Source of the DNA: Deltaproteobacteria bacterium
GTDB taxonomy: Bacteria > Desulfobacterota > G020345765
Direction: 5' to 3'
DNA length: 52,201 bases
Assembly: GCA_020345765.1 (NCBI GenBank)
Contig: CP070770.1
Coordinates: 1,401,564 to 1,453,764, forward strand
Shown here: positions 1 through 9,047 of the stretch, one piece after another
Position numbering within the stretch: the first letter of the stretch is position 1
Layout of the letters: the number at the start of each line of letters is the position of its first letter
The notes under the pieces: generated by a model
The model's input: the letters and a program-made list of their open reading frames with translations, nothing else
Told to the model about the DNA's origin: nothing
The model's database searches: none
Program-made: the position numbers and the translations under genes

Positions 1-133
1 ATGATTATACCGGAATCGCAGCAAAGATGTCGTACCAATACAAAACTCAGGAAATTATTATTAAACGAAAAGCCCTCCCAAAATATATAAATAATAGTAC
101 TAATTATTTATATAATGTTTTCAAGATAAAATC

Positions 134-149
134 TGTGATCTTAATCACA
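134..149. promoter_or_regulatory. CRP/FNR-family-like palindrome
   Basis: The sequence TGTGATCTTAATCACA has perfect 6-bp arms (TGTGAT/ATCACA) around a 4-bp centre and lies between A/T-rich flanks. This matches the classical CRP-type consensus TGTGA-N6-TCACA. It lies downstream of the acyl-CoA synthetase gene, so it would more naturally serve a gene transcribed leftwards out of the window. A weak TTGAAA/TACTAT pair reads that way at about 125-94. The match is seen in the sequence; function is inferred. Confidence 0.45.
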
Positions 150-217
150 TTTTTAAAAATTTGTGCCTTTTTCTCTGGTTGGGTAAAATTATACTAAATC
201 GTTTAAAAATCAGCAAG

Positions 218-883
218 TTACTGGAGCACTACCAGGGCATCTACTGCCACCGGTTTGCCTTTCGCCACCAGCAACGGATTTATGTCGATCTCCTTGACCT
301 GCTCGTAGTCCAAACCGATCTTCCCCACCGATATCAGGCAGTTACAAAGAATATCAAGATCCACCGGGCCCTCTCCCCGGAAATCATCCAGGATCTTATG
401 GGCCTTTATCTCCCTGACCATCTCCCGGGCGTCCCTGAGCTCAAGCGGGGCAACCCGGAAAGATACATCCTTGAGGATCTCGGTCATGATCCCTCCCAGA
501 CCGAACATCACGCAGGGCCCGAACTGAGGGTCGCGGGTCAACCCGATAACCAACTCCCGGGCCGCCTTGACCATCTTTTGCACCAGGACACCATCGAGGG
601 CATCGGCCTTACCTTGAATCTCTTTATATGCCGAGGCAAGCTCTTTTTCGTTACTTATGTTCAGCTTGACAAGATTTAATTCGGTCTTATGGGTAATCTC
701 GGGCGCACAGCCTTTAAGTACCACCGGGAAACCTATCTTCTTGGCAATTGCTACTGCCTCCTTCTTATTGGTAGCCAGCCCCTCTTTTACCGTGGGTATC
801 TTGTAGGAAGCCAGAAATTTCTTCGATTCATACTCGGAAAGTGCCTTTTGTCCCTTCTTCACTGCCTTCTCAATAATCTTCAT
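218..883 (-). CDS. Acetate/acyl-CoA ligase (ADP-forming), beta subunit
   Basis: This is the 221-aa ATP-grasp subunit of ADP-forming acyl-CoA synthetase, which conserves acyl-CoA thioester energy as ATP with release of acetate or another acid. The sequence shows the family's HKTE segment (about residues 65-68), the glycine-rich FGLGGIMTEILKDVSFR stretch (about 127-143) and the terminal EIDINPLLV motif. Its length fits the separate beta subunit of archaeal-type enzymes rather than the fused bacterial form. The alpha subunit is not in the window and may lie to the left. The start is supported by AGGAGG just upstream of ATG 883. The usual GGV after HKTE is NLV here. In anaerobes this enzyme often works beside tungsten aldehyde oxidoreductases, which would fit the tungstate importer at 32.5-35.1 kb; that link is inference. 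Confidence 0.88.
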   Translation of the reverse strand: MKIIEKAVKKGQKALSEYESKKFLASYKIPTVKEGLATNKKEAVAIAKKIGFPVVLKGCAPEITHKTELNLVKLNISNEKELASAYKEIQGKADALDGVLVQKMVKAARELVIGLTRDPQFGPCVMFGLGGIMTEILKDVSFRVAPLELRDAREMVREIKAHKILDDFRGEGPVDLDILCNCLISVGKIGLDYEQVKEIDINPLLVAKGKPVAVDALVVLQ

Positions 884-900
884 GGTTCCTCCTGCTTGTC

Positions 901-906
901 ATTATA
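901..906 (-). promoter_or_regulatory. Probable -10 box of the acyl-CoA synthetase gene
   Basis: On the minus strand a perfect TATAAT lies 18 bp upstream of the ATG. A weak TTGGGA-like -35 element lies about 15 bp further upstream. Transcription would start close to the AGGAGG ribosome binding site, giving a very short leader. Confidence 0.4.
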
Positions 907-1068
907 AGTCGAATATCCATTTCCCAAGCCTAATTAAAAGGCCCTGGTAGGCTATCCTCGATTTTTTGCTATGCTATCATTAAGAGAAGGGGAAATCAAG
1001 AAGAAAGGCATAAATCTGCGAGTGCTAAATTCTGAAGCATACCCTACCGGGGTTAGTGATAGCCGATC

Positions 1069-2505
1069 CTATTTCCTGCCGCCATGCTGACGGAGAAGCT
1101 CGGTAATTTCCTTATGGCCCGCTTCAACCGCATAATGGAGCGGGGTCTCGCTATCCTTATCCCGGGCGTTGACATACGCCCCCCGGGTCAAAAGAAGCTC
1201 AGCAATCTCCCAATGACCTCCCATTGCCGCAAAATGTAGCGGACTCCAGCCATGGTTATTTCTGATATTAATATCCAAATCCCTGGCTAAAAATAGCAGT
1301 TTGATAACATCACTATGTCCCCCGAAAACCGCCGCATGCAACGGGGTCTCGCCGTCCTTATCCATGATATTTACCTTCGCCTTCTTCTCCAGCAGGAGTT
1401 CGGCGACCGCCCGGCGACCCTCCAATAACTTATTTTCCAGCCTGTTGCTCTCGCCGGCCTTTACCCAAATACCACCTTCTCCTCTGGCTTCTCGGGACTT
1501 CGTATCTTTGCCGGCCGTATAGTGCAGGGGAGTTTCCCCGCTTTTGTCTCGGGTATTTATATCCGCCCCCTTCGCCAGCAGGAGCTCGGCGACTGACCGG
1601 CGACCCTCCAATGCCGCATAATGCAGCGGGGTCAAGTCATGACTGTCTTTAGCATTTACTTCTGCCCCTCTTGTCAAAAGGAGTTTTAAAGTCTCCAGGT
1701 TGCCCTTCTCCGCGGCGTCATGTAACGCGGTCTCGCCGGATCTGCTCCTGGCATTGATCTCCGCTCCCTTAGCCAGCAGGAGCTCGACAATATCCAGGTG
1801 CTTACCACTTGCCGCCAGGTGCAACGGAGTCCTCCCGAACCTTTCGCTCCCGACATTGACATCCGCTCCGCTGGCCAGGAGAAGCTCGACAATATCCGAT
1901 CGGCCGGCCGCCGCCGCCAGGTGCAGGGGAGTCCTCCCGAGCTTTTCCCCCTTAATATCAATTTTCGCCCCCTTGGTCAGCAGGAGCTCAACAACCTCCT
2001 TATGCCCCGTCAAAACCGCGTAGTGCAGAGGAGTAGCTCCGTTATTGACCCGGGCATTCACCTCCGCTCCATTAGCTAAGAGAAGCTCGACGATCGACCG
2101 GTAACCCTCTTCCGCCGCGTAGTGCAGGGGGGTCCAGCCGTCCTTGTCCCGGGCATTCACTTCCGCTTCCTTCGCCAAGAGAAGCTTGGTAACCGCGTCA
2201 TTATAGCCCCAACCGATCGCCTCGTGCAGGGGAGTCCAGCCTTCCTCGTCCCGGGCGCTGACCTCCGCCCCCTTAATTAGGAGAAACATCGCAATATCCT
2301 GACGACCCTTGCGAGCCGCCCAGTGCAGGGGGGTCCAACCTTCCTCGTCCCGGGCGTTAACCAGTTCCGGGGTTTTTTTCAGAAGCGATCTAACCTTCTT
2401 TAATTCCACCTTCTTTACCGCTTCGTGAACCGGGGTACCCCACGCTAAGCCGGATAAAAAAAGCGCCAGGACAAACCCGATAACCAACACCATCCACTGT
2501 TTCAT
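1069..2505 (-). CDS. Exported ankyrin-repeat protein (about 13 repeats)
   Basis: This 478-aa protein begins with a signal peptide (hydrophobic VLVIGFVLALFLSGLAWG, residues 7-24) and is otherwise made almost entirely of ankyrin repeats. About 13 units carry the TPLHxAA...GxxxIVELLLxxGAxVNARD pattern, so it should form one long curved solenoid in the periplasm or outside the cell, binding a protein partner. One repeat (about residues 325-380) is broken by a roughly 30-residue insertion rich in Arg, Gly and Glu. The last unit ends in a truncated ELLRQHGG cap. The repeats are close to one another at the DNA level. It is separated by 29 bp from the upstream cochaperone gene. The partner cannot be read from the sequence. 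Confidence 0.9.
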   Translation of the reverse strand: MKQWMVLVIGFVLALFLSGLAWGTPVHEAVKKVELKKVRSLLKKTPELVNARDEEGWTPLHWAARKGRQDIAMFLLIKGAEVSARDEEGWTPLHEAIGWGYNDAVTKLLLAKEAEVNARDKDGWTPLHYAAEEGYRSIVELLLANGAEVNARVNNGATPLHYAVLTGHKEVVELLLTKGAKIDIKGEKLGRTPLHLAAAAGRSDIVELLLASGADVNVGSERFGRTPLHLAASGKHLDIVELLLAKGAEINARSRSGETALHDAAEKGNLETLKLLLTRGAEVNAKDSHDLTPLHYAALEGRRSVAELLLAKGADINTRDKSGETPLHYTAGKDTKSREARGEGGIWVKAGESNRLENKLLEGRRAVAELLLEKKAKVNIMDKDGETPLHAAVFGGHSDVIKLLFLARDLDINIRNNHGWSPLHFAAMGGHWEIAELLLTRGAYVNARDKDSETPLHYAVEAGHKEITELLRQHGGRK

Positions 2506-2534
2506 AAAGATTTCGCTACCCTAAATCTCTCTGC

Positions 2535-3287
2535 TCAGAGTCCTCTCTCATTCTTTATCCGATCATAGGCTTCGTTAATCTGCACTATCCTTTGATGGGC
2601 TAATTCGGAGAACTCTTTTCCCAAATGGCTTACCCTATCAGGATGATACTTGTTTGCCATCTCCCAATAGGCCCTCTTTATCTCCTCCTTGGAAGCGTTC
2701 CTTTCAATACCCAAGATATGGTAGTATTTATCCTTCTCTCTGACAAACTCTCCCTTGATCGACACCCGGTCACTCCCTGAGATATGGAGATATCCCGCAA
2801 TGGTATCAATAAGTCCCTCTTCGCTTTTCTTGATAACCTTATCGGCGTAGGCGACGGAGTATAATACCCGCAGGAGAGCAAGACGTTCCTCGTAGCTAAA
2901 TATTTTATTAATCCTTTGACATATCAATCGGAGATCAAAATCCTGATTCAAAGCCCGTTTGATCAATTCCCGGACAAGCTGAAGGTCCTCACCCGAATAT
3001 CCCAGAGTCTGTCGGAAGAAGTTTTTTATTACCCGCACCTCTTCCTGTTTGACCGTGCCGTCTACTTTAGCCACACTGATTAGCAGAGCTACAATATTGG
3101 CGATAAAGATAAAGGAATAGTTAAGCTCATCTTTCGGGATCTGTCGGTAATCCCGGATCTTGGGGGTATCTCTCTTATCGTAGAGATGCCCCAAAAACCC
3201 TCCAAAAACGGCGCCCCAGGGGCCGCCTAATAACCATCCTACCGAGGCCCCGACCAGTTTTCCTCCAAACCTCTTCTTGCTTGACAT
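2535..3287 (-). CDS. TerB/DjlA-like J-domain cochaperone
   Basis: This 250-aa protein has three parts. A Gly-rich N-terminus (about residues 9-34, GASVGWLLGGPWGAVFGGFLG) resembles the DjlA membrane-association segment. A helical TerB-like domain follows (about 50-165; IANIVALLISVAKVDGTVKQEE and YSVAYADKVIKKSEEGLI are the typical metal/acidic helices). A C-terminal J domain (about 187-248) keeps the HPD tripeptide (KYHPDRVSH). This order is that of DjlA, which stimulates DnaK at the membrane. It sits just downstream of uvrA and probably belongs to the same transcript. The gene symbol djlA is possible, but the clear transmembrane helix of E. coli DjlA is not obvious, so it is left blank. Confidence 0.85.
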   Translation of the reverse strand: MSSKKRFGGKLVGASVGWLLGGPWGAVFGGFLGHLYDKRDTPKIRDYRQIPKDELNYSFIFIANIVALLISVAKVDGTVKQEEVRVIKNFFRQTLGYSGEDLQLVRELIKRALNQDFDLRLICQRINKIFSYEERLALLRVLYSVAYADKVIKKSEEGLIDTIAGYLHISGSDRVSIKGEFVREKDKYYHILGIERNASKEEIKRAYWEMANKYHPDRVSHLGKEFSELAHQRIVQINEAYDRIKNERGL

Positions 3288-3308
3288 CAGCTTAAATCCG
3301 TTTCTCCT

Positions 3309-6143
3309 TCAACTTGATATCCCTTTAGTATTCAACACTTCTTTTAAAAACTGACCGGTATAGGAGTATTTTATCCGGGCGAGTTCCTCCGGGGTACCGG
3401 TAGCGATAACCTTTCCCCCTTCATCTCCCCCCTCCGGCCCCAAATCGATGATATAGTCGGCACCCTTGATCACATCCAGGTTATGCTCGATAACCACTAC
3501 GGTATTTCCCTGATTAACAAGGCGGTTGAGCACATCGAGGAGCTTCTGAATATCGGCAAAGTGAAGGCCGGTGGTGGGCTCATCCAGGATATAAAGGGTC
3601 CGGCCGGTACTCCTCTTGGAAAGCTCCCGGGAGAGCTTGATCCGCTGGGCCTCGCCCCCGGACAGTGTCGGAGCCGGCTGGCCGAGCTGGACGTAGCCCA
3701 GGCCGACATCGTAAAGGGTCTGTAGTTTAGCCTTGACCGGGGGGATGTTTCCCAAAAATTCGAGGGCCTGATTGACGGTCAGTTCCAGGATCTCATGAAT
3801 ATTTTTCCCTTTATACCTTACCTCAAGGGTCTCCCGGTTATAACGCTTTCCCTGACAGGCCTCACACTGCACATAGACGTCCGGCAGGAAATGCATCTCG
3901 ATCTTGATCAAACCGTCACCCTGGCAGGCCTCGCATCTTCCCCCCTTGACATTAAAGCTGAATCTCCCGGGAAGGTAACCCCTAACCTTTGATTCCGGCA
4001 GACAAGTAAAAAGCTCCCGGACATGAGTGAAAAGGCCGGTATAGGTGGCCGGGTTTGAGCGGGGGGTGCGCCCGATCGGGGACTGATCGATATCAATCAC
4101 CTTATCAATATATTCCAGGCCCCGAATCTCCTTCACCTCACCCGGCCTCTCCTTGGAGTAGTAGAGTCTCTGGGCCAGAGCACGGTAGAGGGTATCGATG
4201 ATCAGGGTACTCTTTCCCGATCCGGATACCCCGGTAATACAGGTAAAGAGACCCAGGGGAATCTTAACCCTAATGTTTTTCAGGTTGTTCTCCCGGGCCC
4301 CGATAATGGTAATGAATCTCTCATTCAAAGAACGACGGGAACGGGGGACTGGGATATTTAAGGTCCGGGAAAGATACTTACCGGTCAGGGAATCCGGATT
4401 TCTCATGATCTCCTGGGGACTGCCGTGGGCAACCACCTCTCCCCCGTGAACCCCGGCTCCCGGTCCCATATCGATGACATAGTCAGCCGCAAGGATAGTC
4501 CCCTCGTCATGTTCTACTACCAGGACGGTGTTTCTTAGGTCCCGGAGGTGTCTTAAGGTCTTTAAAAGTCGGGTGTTGTCGCGCTGGTGAAGGCCGATAC
4601 TGGGCTCATCGAGGATATAAAGCACCCCGGTGAGACTGGAACCCACCTGGGTGGCCAGGCGAATTCGCTGCTCCTCCCCGGCCGAGAGGGAGGCGGCACT
4701 GCGATCAAGGCTAATGTAATCCAGACCGACATCAATTAGGAACCCGAGCCTTTCTCCAATTTCCTTGAGTATCCGTCGGGCGATCTCCCTGTCCTTCCGA
4801 CCCATGCGAATTCGGGAGAACATTTCGCCCGTCTGCTTGATGGTGAGCCGGGTAATCTCGGCGATCGACAATCCATTCACCTTCACCGAGAGGCTTTCTT
4901 TGCGCAGTCGGGCACCCTTGCACTGTGGGCAGGTGCGGATGTTCATATACCTTTCGATCTCATCCCGGATATACTCGGAACCAGTATCGTGATATCGGCG
5001 TTCAAGGTTGGGGATCACCCCCTCGAAGGCCTGGCGAAAGTAGTGCCTACGATCCTTGCGCTTGAAGAAAAACTTTATCTGCTCCTTACCGGAACCGTAT
5101 ATTAGAATATCCTGGATCCCTTTGGGGAGTTCTTTAAAAGGGGTATTGAGATCAAAGTGGTAATGACCCGCCAGGGCCTCCAGCATCTGATAGAAGTAAG
5201 GCGAACTCCTCTTTTCCCAGGGTAAGATCGCCCCTTCCCGCAGGGAAAGCCCCGGGTTGGGGACGACCAGCTCCGGGTCAAAGTACATCATTGTCCCCAT
5301 TCCCCCGCAGGCAGGGCAAGCCCCGTAGGGATTGTTGAAAGAGAACATCCGGGGAGTAATCTCCGCCAAGCTGATCCCGCAGTCGATGCAGGCAAATCTC
5401 TCGCTGAACAGAAGATCATCACCCCCGACTACTTCAATCCTTACTATCCCCGGGGAGAGCTTAAGAGCCACCTCGAGAGAATCAGCTAATCGTTGCCTGA
5501 GACCGGTCTTTATGATCAAACGGTCAATCAGAACTTCAATGGTATGCTTCTTATTCTTATTCAGGATTACCTTTTCGGATAGTTCATAGAGCTTGCCATC
5601 GATCTTGACCCGGACGAACCCCTCTCGGCGAAGATCATCCAGCTCCTTGCGATATTCCCCCTTGCGGCCTCTAATAATAGGAGAGAAGATATGGATCCTG
5701 GTTCCCGGAGGAAGCCTGAGGGTCTGGTCAACCATCTGCTGGACGGTCTGGGAGGTGATCTCTTTCCCGCACTCCGGGCAGTGGGGCTTACCTACCCGGG
5801 CAAAAAGCAGGCGGAGATAATCGTAAATCTCGGTTATCGTTCCTACGGTAGAACGGGGGTTTTTACTGGTGGTTCGCTGTTCAATGGAGATTGCCGGGGA
5901 AAGACCCTCGATGGAATCGATGTCAGGTTTTGACATCTGCTCCAGGAACTGGCGGGCATAGGCGGAAAGGGATTCCACATATCGACGCTGCCCTTCCGCA
6001 TAAATGGTATCGAATGCCAGGGAGGACTTACCCGAACCGGAGATTCCGGTAATTACTACCAGGCGATCCCGGGGGATCTCCAAATCGATATTTTTCAGAT
6101 TGTGCTCCCGGGCACCCTTGATAACTATTCTGTGTTTCCCCAT
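3309..6143 (-). CDS. uvrA: Excinuclease ABC subunit A
   Basis: UvrA is the damage-recognition ATPase of nucleotide excision repair. The 944-aa length is normal. Two ABC modules are visible: Walker [10 protein letters not shown] at about 33-41 and [10 protein letters not shown] at about 640. Zinc-binding CxxC pairs occur at CPECG, CIDCG...CPACGG, CPQCKG and CEACQGDG...CEACQGK. Both ILDEP Walker B motifs and EH switches ([14 protein letters not shown]) are present. The C-terminal signature is the standard [12 protein letters not shown], while the first reads [12 protein letters not shown], a mild departure from LSGGEAQRI. It lies 6 bp downstream of pdxA, so the two are probably co-transcribed. 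Mfd, which recruits UvrA to stalled polymerase, is encoded about 4 kb away on the same strand. Confidence 0.98.
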   Translation of the reverse strand: MGKHRIVIKGAREHNLKNIDLEIPRDRLVVITGISGSGKSSLAFDTIYAEGQRRYVESLSAYARQFLEQMSKPDIDSIEGLSPAISIEQRTTSKNPRSTVGTITEIYDYLRLLFARVGKPHCPECGKEITSQTVQQMVDQTLRLPPGTRIHIFSPIIRGRKGEYRKELDDLRREGFVRVKIDGKLYELSEKVILNKNKKHTIEVLIDRLIIKTGLRQRLADSLEVALKLSPGIVRIEVVGGDDLLFSERFACIDCGISLAEITPRMFSFNNPYGACPACGGMGTMMYFDPELVVPNPGLSLREGAILPWEKRSSPYFYQMLEALAGHYHFDLNTPFKELPKGIQDILIYGSGKEQIKFFFKRKDRRHYFRQAFEGVIPNLERRYHDTGSEYIRDEIERYMNIRTCPQCKGARLRKESLSVKVNGLSIAEITRLTIKQTGEMFSRIRMGRKDREIARRILKEIGERLGFLIDVGLDYISLDRSAASLSAGEEQRIRLATQVGSSLTGVLYILDEPSIGLHQRDNTRLLKTLRHLRDLRNTVLVVEHDEGTILAADYVIDMGPGAGVHGGEVVAHGSPQEIMRNPDSLTGKYLSRTLNIPVPRSRRSLNERFITIIGARENNLKNIRVKIPLGLFTCITGVSGSGKSTLIIDTLYRALAQRLYYSKERPGEVKEIRGLEYIDKVIDIDQSPIGRTPRSNPATYTGLFTHVRELFTCLPESKVRGYLPGRFSFNVKGGRCEACQGDGLIKIEMHFLPDVYVQCEACQGKRYNRETLEVRYKGKNIHEILELTVNQALEFLGNIPPVKAKLQTLYDVGLGYVQLGQPAPTLSGGEAQRIKLSRELSKRSTGRTLYILDEPTTGLHFADIQKLLDVLNRLVNQGNTVVVIEHNLDVIKGADYIIDLGPEGGDEGGKVIATGTPEELARIKYSYTGQFLKEVLNTKGISS

Positions 6144-6149
6144 AGCTCC

Positions 6150-7178
6150 TTATTTCCCCGTATTCTTCTTCTTGATTCTCGCCATTCTGGCGGCGAGCTT
6201 AAGGGCAGCGATCATACTTGCGGGATCAGCTACTCCCCTACCCGCGATTCCGTAAGCAGTCCCGTGATCTACCGAGGTACGGATTATGGGAAGCCCGAGG
6301 GTAACATTAACGGCATCGGTAAAATGGAGCATCTTCAGGGGAATCAGCCCTTGATCGTGATACATACATATAATCGCATCATACTGTCCTTTTGTCGTGA
6401 AATAAAAAAGGCTATCAGCCGGCAGCGGCCCGTTTACCTCGATTCCCTTCTGCCGGGCGTCCCTAACCGCCGGCTTTATTATCCTGAGCTCCTGCGCTCC
6501 TAAAAGACCTCCTTCCCCGGCATGGGGGTTAAGGGCAGCCACTCCGATCCGGGGACGGGCAATTCCGAAGAAAACCCGCAGGGACTCGGAGGTAAGCTCG
6601 ATGGTTCTCGCTATTCCTTTCCTACTGAGCTGTTTCGCAACCTCCTCCAAGGGGCAGTGGATGGTAGCCAAAACCACCTTGAGTAATCTCCCGGTAAGCA
6701 TCATTGCATAGGACTTGGTATTGGTCAGCTCCGCCAGAAGCTCGGTGTGGCCGGGATAATGGTAACCAGCACGGTTCATTATTTCCTTGCTGATAGGGGC
6801 AGTAACGATAGCGGAAATTCTCCCCTTCCGGGCAAGCTTTACTGCTTCTTTCAGATAACTTACCACCACTTCTCCGCAGCTGTGATCGGGGTGGCCTGGG
6901 GATATTTTTTTCGGATCCAGACTGGATAGGGGAATTAGTGGAATTTCCCCGGGGTGACAGGAAAGACGGGAAAGATCGTTGACTTCGGTGGCCCCCAGGA
7001 TCTGAAGCTCTAAAGGTAATGATAACAACTTAATTGCCCGGGAAATGATAGCTGGGTCTCCCAGAACCAAAGGGCGAAACTGACGATAGAGTCCGGGGCG
7101 GGATAAGGCTTTGATGATTACCTCGGGACCTACTCCCGCCGGATCTCCCATGGTAATTCCTAGAAGAGGCAAGGCCAT
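6150..7178 (-). CDS. pdxA: 4-hydroxythreonine-4-phosphate dehydrogenase
   Basis: PdxA oxidises 4-phosphohydroxy-L-threonine with NAD(P) in the DXP-dependent pyridoxal phosphate pathway. The 342-aa protein has the N-terminal [14 protein letters not shown] signature. The metal-binding histidines lie in [19 protein letters not shown] and [11 protein letters not shown], with TAPISKE before the first. The length is typical and no domain is missing. It is followed within 6 bp by uvrA, a pairing that I recall from deltaproteobacterial genomes. No other vitamin B6 gene is in the window. Confidence 0.97.
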   Translation of the reverse strand: MALPLLGITMGDPAGVGPEVIIKALSRPGLYRQFRPLVLGDPAIISRAIKLLSLPLELQILGATEVNDLSRLSCHPGEIPLIPLSSLDPKKISPGHPDHSCGEVVVSYLKEAVKLARKGRISAIVTAPISKEIMNRAGYHYPGHTELLAELTNTKSYAMMLTGRLLKVVLATIHCPLEEVAKQLSRKGIARTIELTSESLRVFFGIARPRIGVAALNPHAGEGGLLGAQELRIIKPAVRDARQKGIEVNGPLPADSLFYFTTKGQYDAIICMYHDQGLIPLKMLHFTDAVNVTLGLPIIRTSVDHGTAYGIAGRGVADPASMIAALKLAARMARIKKKNTGK

Positions 7179-7304
7179 AGAATCACCGCATCATTAAGCA
7201 ATCCCCTATCAATTCCTTCAGATTAGGAATATCTTGTAGGAGTCGTTGAGGAAATGTATCGAGGGGCCCATAACAAATGGGGGAATTTTACTATGTGGTT
7301 TACC

Positions 7305-8144
7305 TCAGAGCTTTCGTTCGATTAGAGAATCATCCTTTAGTTTCTGCAGCCACTGACGGAAGAGTTTCTCGGCCTTCTCCTGAAATAGGTACTCTCGAAT
7401 TCTCTCTTTTACCCTTTCAAAGGCCTCGGCTTCACCCTCCCTTCTATCCCGGACCTTAATGATATGATACCCCATGGGGGTTCGGATCGGCTTACTTACC
7501 TGTCCTGCCTCTAAACTAAAGGCAGCGAGCTCGAAGGCGGGCAGGAGTGTTCCCCGCCGTACCCAGCCGAGATCATCCCCATTCCTATCTACCCAACCCT
7601 GAGAGTATTTTTCAACCAGGACTCGAAAATCGGCACCCTGTTTAATCCTCTGATAAATTTTCAATGCCTTCTCATGGGCTTCTTCCCATTCCCCCTGGTC
7701 CGAAGTAAAAGAGACTGGGAAAAAGATCTGCTGAACCCAAATCTCTTCCCTCTTCTGGAAGAGAGGATTATGCGAATAAAAGTCAATTACATCCTCCTCG
7801 CTCACCTCTACCTGGGATTGGAATTTGATCCTGATAAGCTTGAAGATTATTTCCTGTTCACTACCTTCAATACTGAACCGCTTAGCCTCCTGTTCGATCA
7901 ATTTCCTGTCAATGAGTCTCTCGAGGGATTCTTTTCCATCAACATCATCTAAGGCGGTCTCCCTCAGTTCCGATAAGGTAATAATCTCATCATTGACCAC
8001 CGCCACGATACGATCAACTATCCGGGCCTGCACCTCCGGACCGGCTAGCAAAAGGAAGCCAAGAGATATTAATAACTTTCCTCCCTTGCCAAGAAGGACT
8101 GATTGATCTTGATTTTGGCCCGGGATTTTAGTTCGGTAAGCCAA
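7305..8144 (-). CDS. SurA-like parvulin peptidyl-prolyl isomerase (periplasmic)
   Basis: This 279-aa periplasmic foldase has a signal peptide (hydrophobic LLISLGFLLLAGPEVQA, residues 24-40), a SurA-like N-terminal segment (IVDRIVAVVNDEIITLSEL, 42-60) and one parvulin PPIase domain (about 140-240, ending in GYHIIKVRDRREGEA). The start is unusual. The codon is TTG at 8144, preceded by GAGGAG with an 8-nt gap, so the gene overlaps the preceding isomerase by 76 bp in another frame. A second strong ribosome-binding sequence (GGGAGG) just before the previous stop faces only an ATA codon in frame. E. coli SurA has two PPIase domains and this has one. Confidence 0.87.
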   Translation of the reverse strand: MAYRTKIPGQNQDQSVLLGKGGKLLISLGFLLLAGPEVQARIVDRIVAVVNDEIITLSELRETALDDVDGKESLERLIDRKLIEQEAKRFSIEGSEQEIIFKLIRIKFQSQVEVSEEDVIDFYSHNPLFQKREEIWVQQIFFPVSFTSDQGEWEEAHEKALKIYQRIKQGADFRVLVEKYSQGWVDRNGDDLGWVRRGTLLPAFELAAFSLEAGQVSKPIRTPMGYHIIKVRDRREGEAEAFERVKERIREYLFQEKAEKLFRQWLQKLKDDSLIERKL

Positions 8145-9022
8145 GACAAATACTCCTCTTCTTGCTTTTCCTGCTTAAGCTTCGCAAGGATCTCTTCTTT
8201 TACCTCGGAGAATTCCCGTCTTCCCGCTTTCTTCTTGTCCTCCACTTTGAAGATGTGGTAACCGTAGGGGCTCTTAACCACATTACTCAACTTACCTGGG
8301 CGAAGCGAGAAGGCTACCTGATCAAACTCCGGAGGCATCTTGCCCCGGGGAAAGAACCCGAGATCGCCCCCCTTTTCGCTATCAGGGCTAAGTGAGCTTT
8401 CCCGGGCAACCTCGATGAAATCCTCACCCTCCTTAAGTCTCTGCAGGATATCGCGGGCCTCCCGCTCGGTCTCCACCACGATCTGACGAGCGTGAACCTG
8501 CTCGGGAACTTCATATTCCGAGAGATGATCCTGATAATATCTCTGTGCTTCTTCGCCGGAAATCGTAATTCGAGTAAGGATCACCTGATCGATCAACTTT
8601 TTAACAAGGAGGTTTTCCCTTAACCTGGTTTCCCAGTCTTCCAAGTTGATATACTCGATTTCGAGTGTCCGTTCAAAACGGTTTTCCGGATAATCCCCAC
8701 GGATCCTGTCAATATTTGACCTTAACTCCTCTTCGCTTACTTCGATCCCTAACCGTTGGGCCTCTTGAGACAGAAGCTTTCTTTCGATCATTTGATTGAG
8801 AAGAGTCACCTTGAGACTCTGGGAAATTTTCCTCGCTGTGGGGAAGGAGCGATCATATTGAGACTGAAAGGCCGTTAACTCCTTTTTGAACTCACCGAAT
8901 ACGATCTTCTGGCCATTAACGGTAGCCAGTATCTCCCCTTTCGTGCTCGATTCACCACAGTCCCCCTGGCAACCAGTAATTAGTGCCAGAATAAGGGGGA
9001 TAAAGAATAAATCTCTCCTCAT
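8069..9022 (-). CDS. Parvulin-type peptidyl-prolyl isomerase lipoprotein (PrsA/SurA family)
   Basis: This 317-aa protein has a lipoprotein signal (FIPLILALITGC; lipidated Cys18) and a SurA-like N-terminal chaperone helix bundle (about 30-155). One PPIC domain follows (about 175-270; VHARQIVVETEREARDI through KSPYGYHIFKVEDKK) and then a helical tail. It should be tethered to the periplasmic face of a membrane, where it isomerises prolyl bonds and holds unfolded envelope proteins. It is the middle member of three consecutive parvulins; its 3' end overlaps the next gene by 76 bp. The order mfd-PPIase-PPIase-PPIase suggests one transcript. Confidence 0.9.
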   Translation of the reverse strand: MRRDLFFIPLILALITGCQGDCGESSTKGEILATVNGQKIVFGEFKKELTAFQSQYDRSFPTARKISQSLKVTLLNQMIERKLLSQEAQRLGIEVSEEELRSNIDRIRGDYPENRFERTLEIEYINLEDWETRLRENLLVKKLIDQVILTRITISGEEAQRYYQDHLSEYEVPEQVHARQIVVETEREARDILQRLKEGEDFIEVARESSLSPDSEKGGDLGFFPRGKMPPEFDQVAFSLRPGKLSNVVKSPYGYHIFKVEDKKKAGRREFSEVKEEILAKLKQEKQEEEYLSWLTELKSRAKIKINQSFLAREESY

Positions 9023-9047
9023 CGAACAGGATCGGCATCCGAGCTTT

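Noticed and set aside
1..90. ATG at base 1 with a 29-codon frame
   Set aside because: No ribosome binding site can be seen, and the product is short and without features.
161..679. 172-codon open frame on the plus strand
   Set aside because: It lies antisense to the acyl-CoA synthetase beta subunit, whose translation is clearly the real protein.
1700..2079. Plus-strand frames opposite the ankyrin gene
   Set aside because: They are mirror frames created by the repeated ankyrin coding sequence, with no domain or ribosome binding site.
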